From NCBI GenBank assembly GCA_964485235.1, contig CAZAIO010000074.1:1-12872 (forward strand): 12,872 bases of DNA. Direction: 5' to 3'. The DNA is from CAZAIO01 sp964485235. GTDB lineage: Bacteria > Chloroflexota > Dehalococcoidia > GIF9 > UBA5629. How positions within the stretch are numbered: position 1 is the first letter of the stretch; each line of letters starts with the position of its first letter. The translations under genes and the position numbers were made by a program. This document shows, piece after piece, positions 8,464-12,872 of this stretch. A model generated the notes under the pieces. That model did no database searches, was not told the DNA's origin, and saw nothing but the letters and a program-made list of their open reading frames with translations.

Positions 8464-8565
8464 TTTAACACATAAGTGACACTATTTATTTAAATTAAAT
8501 AAAAAAAAATAAAGTACTAATGCCCCTGGTTTTAATTCTATTTTTATAAAAACAGCTCAAAATAC

Positions 8566-8593
8566 GTGATAATTAATAGCTCAGGAATATAAT
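8566..8593 (+). promoter_or_regulatory. Candidate sigma-70 promoter of the polyamine operon
   Basis: A perfect TATAAT (8588-8593) follows GTGATA (8566-8571, 4/6 match to TTGACA) with a 16-base spacer. Transcription would begin near 8600, giving a leader of about 73 bases to the preferred decarboxylase start at 8673. The surrounding region is very AT-rich, so chance matches are possible. Confidence 0.5.
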
Positions 8594-8672
8594 TTCTCAA
8601 ATAATAATTTGCATGTTATACTTCCCGTTTATTGCAGCAACAAAATTAAGGACAAGAACAAATAATTTAACG

Positions 8673-9788
8673 ATGGAAATATCTGTGAACAATACTGTAT
8701 ATAACGAACGTATTGCCTGTTTGAAAGATTCTACACCGTATATGGTAATGGAGTCGGATAGAATAATACACGCGCTGAAAGCATTTCAAAGATTATTCGG
8801 CATAAAAAACGTCTATTATGCAGTCAAAGCTAATCCGCACAGGTCCATTGTTGAAATTTTGAAGGATAATCAGGGTAATTTCGAGATATCTTCACTGGGT
8901 GAACTTGAACTGGCATCAAGTCTCGATATTCATCCGTCAAGAATGATCTCCGCAGGAACAATAAAAACGCCTGATTTCATAAAAGCGGCGTACAGTAAAG
9001 GTATACGGTATTTTACTGCCGATTGTATGACTGAGATAGAAAGCATCGCAAAACATGCACCGGGAAGTAAACTGGTAGTTCGGATAGTAGTGTCGAATAA
9101 AGGGAGCGAATGGCCGCTCGAAAGAAAATTCGGTGTAAGTGCCGATGAAAGCGCATTACTTTTTATAAAAGCACGGGAATCAGGACTGATTCCCTGGGGC
9201 TTAAGCTTCCACGTAGGTTCCCAATGTACATTGCCGGGGACATGGCTTGATGCAATAGATACAGCTCGTTTTGCATGGGACCTGGCTGCCCGTCACGATA
9301 TCGGTTTGAAATCTCTTAATATGGGTGGTGGATTTCCTGTGCAGTATAGAAAATCTATTCCTGAACTCGATGAGTTCGCTATGACAATCCTCAGTAATGT
9401 AAAAAAAAGAATACCCGGTATCGAAGAGATTTTAGTTGAGCCTGGAAGGGCATTGGTGGGACATGCCGGGACTATGGTTGCTTCAGTCATTGCGAAAGCT
9501 GTAAGAGATGGAAGGAGATGGTTATACCTCGATGTCGGTATTTTTAACGGACTGATGGAGAGCATCGGCGGTATTAAATATCCATATGTAGCTAAACATT
9601 CAGGGCGGTTATACAAATGGATCGTTGCCGGGCCGTCATGCGACGGCATGGATGTTATAGATAAAACTGTATTATTACCGGACGTTGAGATTGGGGACAG
9701 AGTATTGATCCTGTCTGCCGGTGCATACACTACAGCATATGCATCGAATTTTGGCGGCGCACCAATTCCGGAAATTTACATAATATAG
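8673..9788 (+). CDS. Ornithine decarboxylase-like PLP enzyme (group III fold, alanine-racemase type)
   Basis: The protein decarboxylates a basic amino acid, most likely ornithine to putrescine. From the preferred start it is 371 residues, the usual length of bacterial ODCs. Visible signatures are YYAVKAN with the PLP lysine K52, FHVGSQ, the phosphate-binding GGGFP, EPGR, and GPSCDGMD near the C-terminus. That last motif supplies the cysteine and aspartate (C323, D324) which in ODC act from the partner subunit of the dimer. These residues argue against diaminopimelate decarboxylase; a mixed lysine/ornithine activity cannot be excluded. An in-frame ATG at 8613 would add 20 residues that do not resemble the family and has no ribosome site, so 8673 is preferred, although its purine-rich AAGGA is about 20 bases away. 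It sits 10 bases before speE, which uses its product. Confidence 0.9.
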   Translation: MEISVNNTVYNERIACLKDSTPYMVMESDRIIHALKAFQRLFGIKNVYYAVKANPHRSIVEILKDNQGNFEISSLGELELASSLDIHPSRMISAGTIKTPDFIKAAYSKGIRYFTADCMTEIESIAKHAPGSKLVVRIVVSNKGSEWPLERKFGVSADESALLFIKARESGLIPWGLSFHVGSQCTLPGTWLDAIDTARFAWDLAARHDIGLKSLNMGGGFPVQYRKSIPELDEFAMTILSNVKKRIPGIEEILVEPGRALVGHAGTMVASVIAKAVRDGRRWLYLDVGIFNGLMESIGGIKYPYVAKHSGRLYKWIVAGPSCDGMDVIDKTVLLPDVEIGDRVLILSAGAYTTAYASNFGGAPIPEIYII

Positions 9789-9791
9789 GAG
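9787..9791 (+). promoter_or_regulatory. Shine-Dalgarno AGGAG fixing the TTG start of spermidine synthase
   Basis: AGGAG lies 7 bases before the TTG at 9799 and overlaps the TAG stop of the decarboxylase (9786-9788). The next ATG, at 9811, is too far from it (19 bases). This supports TTG as the true start and translational coupling of the two genes. Confidence 0.8.
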
Positions 9792-9798
9792 TCTGGAT

Positions 9799-10644
9799 TT
9801 GAACGATAAAATGTTTCATGAGAGCGATCCTTTTTCCCCTATACACTATTCTTACAGGATAAATAATATATTGTATTCAGGAAAGAGCAAATTCCAGGAA
9901 ATTCTTATACTGGATAGTGAAGATTTCGGTAAAATTCTGGTTCTGGACGGTGTAGTTCAGGTCACGGAACGGGACGAATTTTTCTATCATGAAATGCTTT
10001 CTCATGTAGCACTTCACGCTCATACGAAACCACAATCGGTTTTGATCATAGGTGGTGGAGACGGTGGTACCCTCCGGGAAGTACTGAAACATGAATCGGT
10101 TAAAACCGTGCAGGTAGTTGAACTTGATGAAGAGGTTGTTGAAATATCGAAACGCTATTTGCCGACAATTGCCTGTGGGTATTCGGATGCACGGGTAAAC
10201 GTACTGGAGATGGACGGTGCACAATTTGTAAAACAGACTGGAAACAAATTCGATATTGTATTAATAGATTCGACCGACCCGGTAGGCGGGGCACAGGTCC
10301 TTTTTTCAGAACAATTTTTTAACGATATACATTCTGTTTTAAGTGAAGACGGAATTATGGCGATTCAAACGGAATCGCTTCACTTTCATCGACAATTTGT
10401 TATGAATGTACAAAAGAGACTTAGAAGTATCTTTGAAATCGCAGGTCTCTATACAGCTCCTCTGGCAACATATGCCGGAAACTGGTGGACATTCAGTATC
10501 GCATCAAAAAAATATGAACCTTCGATGCCGCAACGGGAATATGTAATAGAAACAAAGTACTATGATGACGAAATACATACCAATGCGTTTCTTACTGATA
10601 AACTTTATAAAAAATTATTAAGAGGCGAAGAGGGTTGGTGGTAA
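9799..10644 (+). CDS. speE: Spermidine synthase (putrescine aminopropyltransferase)
   Basis: The enzyme transfers the aminopropyl group of decarboxylated S-adenosylmethionine to putrescine, giving spermidine and methylthioadenosine, in the cytoplasm. The 281-residue length is typical. The N-terminal beta domain carries LVLDGVVQ, and YHEM (63-66) contributes to the substrate site. The nucleotide-binding GGGDGG is at 85-90, the acidic VVELD that holds the ribose at 106-110, and the catalytic DSTDP at 157-161 (D157). All key residues are present. The start is a TTG with a well-placed Shine-Dalgarno. The gene follows the decarboxylase in one operon, giving two successive polyamine steps. No gene for S-adenosylmethionine decarboxylase is present in the window, so the second substrate must be made elsewhere. 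Related aminopropyltransferases with other amine acceptors cannot be separated by sequence alone. Confidence 0.95.
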   Translation: MNDKMFHESDPFSPIHYSYRINNILYSGKSKFQEILILDSEDFGKILVLDGVVQVTERDEFFYHEMLSHVALHAHTKPQSVLIIGGGDGGTLREVLKHESVKTVQVVELDEEVVEISKRYLPTIACGYSDARVNVLEMDGAQFVKQTGNKFDIVLIDSTDPVGGAQVLFSEQFFNDIHSVLSEDGIMAIQTESLHFHRQFVMNVQKRLRSIFEIAGLYTAPLATYAGNWWTFSIASKKYEPSMPQREYVIETKYYDDEIHTNAFLTDKLYKKLLRGEEGWW

Positions 10645-10764
10645 ATAGCAGGAAAAAGCACCGTTTTAAATAACGTATTATCATTTACAACTGGAGAGAT
10701 TGTGGAAGCTGTTTACAGTGTATTCCTGAAAATATGTGCCCCGATAGAAATTAAGGTATCTTTT

Positions 10765-12060
10765 CTAGCATTTGTTGGTGGTGATACCCAGATATTTTTC
10801 CATTAATTCCATGGCACAGTATTTACCACACATACTGCAAGCACGGCCTTCCGTTTTATATTTATTATGAACTGTTTGCACTTTTTCAGGGTCGAGAGAT
10901 AATGAGACCTGTGTATCCCAGTCAAGTCTTTTTCTTGCAAGAGCCATTTGTTTATCCCGCTCTCTAGCACCGGGTACGTTATTTACAATATCAGCCGCAT
11001 GAGCTGCTATACGGGATGCAATTACTCCTCTTTTTACATCTTCGACGTCAGGCAGAGAGAGGTGCTCTGCGGGTGTAACATAGCACAGAAAATCGGCTCC
11101 CGATATTCCTGCTATAGCACCTCCTATAGCACCGGTAATATGGTCGTATCCTGCAGCGATATCGGTGACCAGTGGGCCAAGGACATAAAAAGGTGCGCCG
11201 CGGCATATACTTTTTTCTAATTGCACATTTGCTGTAATCTGGTCCAGAGGGAGATGGCCGGGACCTTCAATAATAACCTGGACATTTGCGGCACGAGCTC
11301 TTTCAACAAGTTCGCCAAGTGTAATGAGTTCTTCTATCTGAGCACGATCAGTCGCATCTGCAAGACTTCCTGGGCGCATTCCGTCACCAAGGCTCAGGGT
11401 AATGTCATAACGATGTGCAATTTCCAGAAGTCTGTCGAAGTTTTCATAAAGTGGGTTTTCCTTTTCATTGTGGATCATCCAACCGATAAGGAATGCTCCA
11501 CCGCGTGAAACTACATCAGTCACTCTATGCTGCCGTCTTAACCGCTCAAGTGCTGCAAGAGTAACACCGCAGTGTACAGTCATAAAATCGACACCCTCCC
11601 GTGCCTGCTGTTCAATAACATCGAATAAAGCATCGATACTCATTTCAACGATAGCTTCCTGTCGTTCAATCTGAGCAATTCCAACTTGATATATCGGAAC
11701 AGTACCTATTGGTACGCTACTTGCCGCGATAATCGCTTGTCGTATCGCTGTGATATTGCCACCGGTACTAAGGTCCATTACAGTATCTGCGCCAAACTCG
11801 ACGGCAACACGAAGTTTCTCAAGTTCTTTGTCCAGAGTATTGTAATCAGAGGATGTTCCGATGTTTGCATTAATCTTTATACTTAATCCTTTACCAATTC
11901 CACACGGTACAAGATGAACGTGATTACTATTTGCAGGTATAACGATATGTCCATCGATTATCGATTGTTGTAAAATCTCTTCAGCTATATTTTCTTTTTT
12001 TGCGACATATTTTACCTGACTGGAGATTATACCCTGTCTGGCGAGTTCAATTTGCGTCAT
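10765..12060 (-). CDS. thiC: Phosphomethylpyrimidine synthase ThiC
   Basis: This radical-SAM enzyme rearranges aminoimidazole ribotide into hydroxymethylpyrimidine phosphate for thiamine synthesis. The 431 residues match the short ThiC type, which lacks the N-terminal domain of the E. coli enzyme (about 630 residues). Conserved blocks include NANIGTSSD (64-72), MDLSTGG (95-101), TVHCGV (161-166), SRGG (185-188), GDGMRPG (225-231) and EGPGH (265-269). The cluster-binding cysteines are C408, C411 and C415, in the spacing CX2CX3C; the E. coli-type motif is CX2CX4C. The start at 12060 (MTQIELA) has GGAGAGG just upstream. A longer in-frame start at 12093 would lie inside the terminator hairpin and is rejected. 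Expression is controlled by the TPP riboswitch directly upstream. No other thiamine gene is present in the window. It converges with speE across 120 bases in which I see no clear terminator. Confidence 0.97.
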   Translation of the reverse strand: MTQIELARQGIISSQVKYVAKKENIAEEILQQSIIDGHIVIPANSNHVHLVPCGIGKGLSIKINANIGTSSDYNTLDKELEKLRVAVEFGADTVMDLSTGGNITAIRQAIIAASSVPIGTVPIYQVGIAQIERQEAIVEMSIDALFDVIEQQAREGVDFMTVHCGVTLAALERLRRQHRVTDVVSRGGAFLIGWMIHNEKENPLYENFDRLLEIAHRYDITLSLGDGMRPGSLADATDRAQIEELITLGELVERARAANVQVIIEGPGHLPLDQITANVQLEKSICRGAPFYVLGPLVTDIAAGYDHITGAIGGAIAGISGADFLCYVTPAEHLSLPDVEDVKRGVIASRIAAHAADIVNNVPGARERDKQMALARKRLDWDTQVSLSLDPEKVQTVHNKYKTEGRACSMCGKYCAMELMEKYLGITTNKC

Positions 12061-12073
12061 TATTCCTCTCCCC

Positions 12074-12115
12074 AAAAAAAAACCAAGAGCCATATGCTAA
12101 GCAGCAGACCCTTGG
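12074..12115 (-). terminator. Riboswitch-controlled intrinsic terminator before thiC
   Basis: In the minus-strand RNA a 9-bp stem pairs 12107-12115 with 12083-12091 (two G-U pairs). An inner TGCT/AGCA helix continues it, and nine Us follow (12082-12074). It ends 13 bases before the thiC start codon and just ahead of the Shine-Dalgarno. Its position between the aptamer and the gene makes it the expression platform of the TPP riboswitch. Confidence 0.9.
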
Positions 12116-12120
12116 TAAAT

Positions 12121-12221
12121 TACCGCTTCCCTACGATCGCATTACCAATATCAGGTTTCAAGGGTTCTCCGTCTTAGCGAAGTCTCAGCCTTAGATTAAT
12201 ATCTAAGCACCCCTAGCGGTT
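12121..12221 (-). ncRNA. TPP riboswitch aptamer (THI element) of thiC
   Basis: Read on the minus strand, the conserved core is complete: ACCGCTAGGGGTGC, a 7-bp P3a-type hairpin (CTTAGAT/ATCTAAG), GGCTGAGA, ACCCTTGAAACCTGAT, GGTAATGCGATCGTAGGGAA and the closing GCGGT. The outer P1 helix pairs ACCGCT with AGCGGT. By established knowledge this RNA binds thiamine pyrophosphate. Here ligand binding should favour the downstream terminator and shut off thiC. The segment ACCCTTG (12165-12159) is perfectly complementary to the terminator 5' arm (12114-12108) and can serve as antiterminator when TPP is absent. Confidence 0.97.
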
Positions 12222-12243
12222 ACGTTATAATGCTCGTGAAGCA

Positions 12244-12273
12244 ACTATAACACAGTTTCGAATAATTTTACAA
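12244..12273 (-). promoter_or_regulatory. Candidate promoter of the thiC riboswitch transcript
   Basis: On the minus strand TTGTAA (12273-12268, 4/6) and TATAGT (12249-12244, 5/6) are separated by 18 bases. Transcription would start near 12237, about 16 bases before the P1 helix of the aptamer, which is the expected geometry. Confidence 0.6.
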
Positions 12274-12299
12274 ACGTAGAGTTCGTTATCTCCGTATAA

Positions 12300-12328
12300 T
12301 TGACCGGCTTATAATATATTGGTAGAAT
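12300..12328 (+). promoter_or_regulatory. Candidate upstream rRNA promoter P1
   Basis: TTGACC (12300-12305, 5/6) and TAGAAT (12323-12328, 5/6) are separated by the ideal 17 bases. The element lies about 185 bases before the 16S gene and runs divergently from the thiC promoter, with the two -35 boxes only 26 bases apart. A perfect palindrome, GTTATTAATAAC (12340-12351), lies just after the expected start of transcription. Confidence 0.55.
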
Positions 12329-12424
12329 CATAGGCCTGTGTTATTAATAACGAAAGCAATAAAGAGACAAAGCAATTTTTTTACGGGTGCAGATAAAATC
12401 GAATGTTACAAACCTGAAAACCCA

Positions 12425-12454
12425 TTGACATGATTAATCTAATTGTGTTATTAT
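12425..12454 (+). promoter_or_regulatory. Candidate proximal rRNA promoter P2
   Basis: A perfect TTGACA (12425-12430) is followed after 18 bases by TATTAT (12449-12454, 5/6). Transcription would start near 12461, leaving a leader of about 50 bases before the mature 16S end. Its strength and position fit the main rRNA promoter. Confidence 0.75.
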
Positions 12455-12511
12455 GCTTGTCTAGTCTTAAAAAACAGTACATTAACAACTGAATAGTGGA
12501 AGGAAGGTTTT

Positions 12512-12872
12512 TTTGTTGAGAGTTTGATCCTGGCTCAGAATGAACGTTAGCGGCGCGCTTGATGCATGCAAGTCGAACGGTTTGTTGATCCGTAAGGTTT
12601 AACAGATAGTGGCAAACGGCTGAGTAACGCGTAAGTAACCTACCTTCAAGTGGGGAATAACTTGCCGAAAGGCAGGCTAATACCGCATGTGTTAACGGCT
12701 TTAAGGCTGTTAATGAAAGCCTTCGGGCGCTTGGAGAAGGGCTTGCGTCTGATTAGCTAGTTGGTTGGGGTAACGGCCCACCAAGGCGATGATCAGTAGC
12801 TGGTCTGAGAGGACGATCAGCCAGACAGGGACTGAGACACGGCCCTGACTCCTACGGGAGGCAGCAGCAAGG
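12512..12872 (+). rRNA. rrs: 16S ribosomal RNA, 5' part (cut by the window end)
   Basis: The universal AGAGTTTGATCCTGGCTCAG begins at 12519, which corresponds to E. coli position 8, so the mature 5' end should be near 12512. The gene continues through the ACTCCTACGGGAGGCAGCAG site (E. coli 338-357 region) to the window edge, about 360 bases. Variable-region blocks (TGCATGCAAGTCGAACGG, GATAGTGGCAAACGG, CGTAAGTAACCTACC, TACCGCATGTG, CAGCAGCAAGG) agree, from memory, with Dehalococcoidia. The gene is truncated only by the window; no defect is visible. Confidence 0.98.

Noticed and set aside
8613..8672. Twenty-residue N-terminal extension of the ornithine decarboxylase
   Set aside because: The ATG at 8613 has no ribosome site and would be only about 13 bases from the proposed transcription start; the added residues do not look like the family's N-terminus.
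10645..10764. Terminator between the convergent speE and thiC genes
   Set aside because: I looked for a stem with a T-run on both strands and found none; only a short CTGTTTACAG palindrome (around 10709-10718) is present.
12061..12093. Eleven-residue N-terminal extension of ThiC
   Set aside because: It would be encoded by the terminator hairpin and its U-tract, upstream of the clear GGAGAGG Shine-Dalgarno; the start at 12060 is preferred.
12376..12382. T-run in the rRNA leader as a terminator
   Set aside because: No stable hairpin precedes the seven Ts, and it lies between the two rRNA promoters.

Overview
The window looks like a chromosomal segment of an anaerobic bacterium. The partial 16S rRNA gene at the right edge reads, from memory, most like class Dehalococcoidia (Chloroflexota). 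It shares the TATGCATGCAAGTCG-like start, the GATAGTGGCAAACGG block, the GCGTAAGTAACCTACC block and the GGCAGCAGCAAGG ending. No database search was possible, so the placement is a judgement. A molybdenum/iron-sulfur oxidoreductase without an export signal, a [4Fe-4S] ThiC and the absence of any visible oxygen-respiration gene fit an anaerobe.

Left part (1-6987, all minus strand). A 1350-residue exported surface protein is encoded first. It has an inactivated M23 (LytM-like) domain, an NBR1-like Ig domain, three PKD domains and six C-terminal fibronectin-III-like repeats. After 147 bases, which hold a dyad lying over a candidate promoter, come the catalytic subunit of a molybdopterin oxidoreductase and a four-cluster ferredoxin subunit. 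These two very probably form one electron-transfer complex; any membrane anchor would lie beyond base 1.

Middle (6988-10644). A gene-free stretch of 333 bases is followed by a site-2-type membrane metalloprotease with two CBS domains (minus strand). A divergent two-gene polyamine operon (plus strand) follows: an ornithine-decarboxylase-like enzyme and spermidine synthase. The second gene begins at TTG, with its Shine-Dalgarno sequence overlapping the stop codon of the first. No SpeD, which would supply decarboxylated S-adenosylmethionine, is encoded here.

Right part (10765-12872). thiC (minus strand) is preceded by a complete TPP riboswitch of the transcription-termination kind: promoter, aptamer, terminator hairpin with nine Us, Shine-Dalgarno, start. 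A 7-base aptamer segment is perfectly complementary to the terminator's 5' arm, which gives a readable switching mechanism. Back-to-back with the thiC promoter are two tandem sigma-70-like promoters for the 16S rRNA gene, which runs off the window.

Most of the window is recognisable housekeeping and metabolic content. The least explained parts are the large surface protein, the substrate of the molybdenum enzyme, and the dyad in front of it. I see no CRISPR array, insertion sequence, integrase, tRNA or phage gene.
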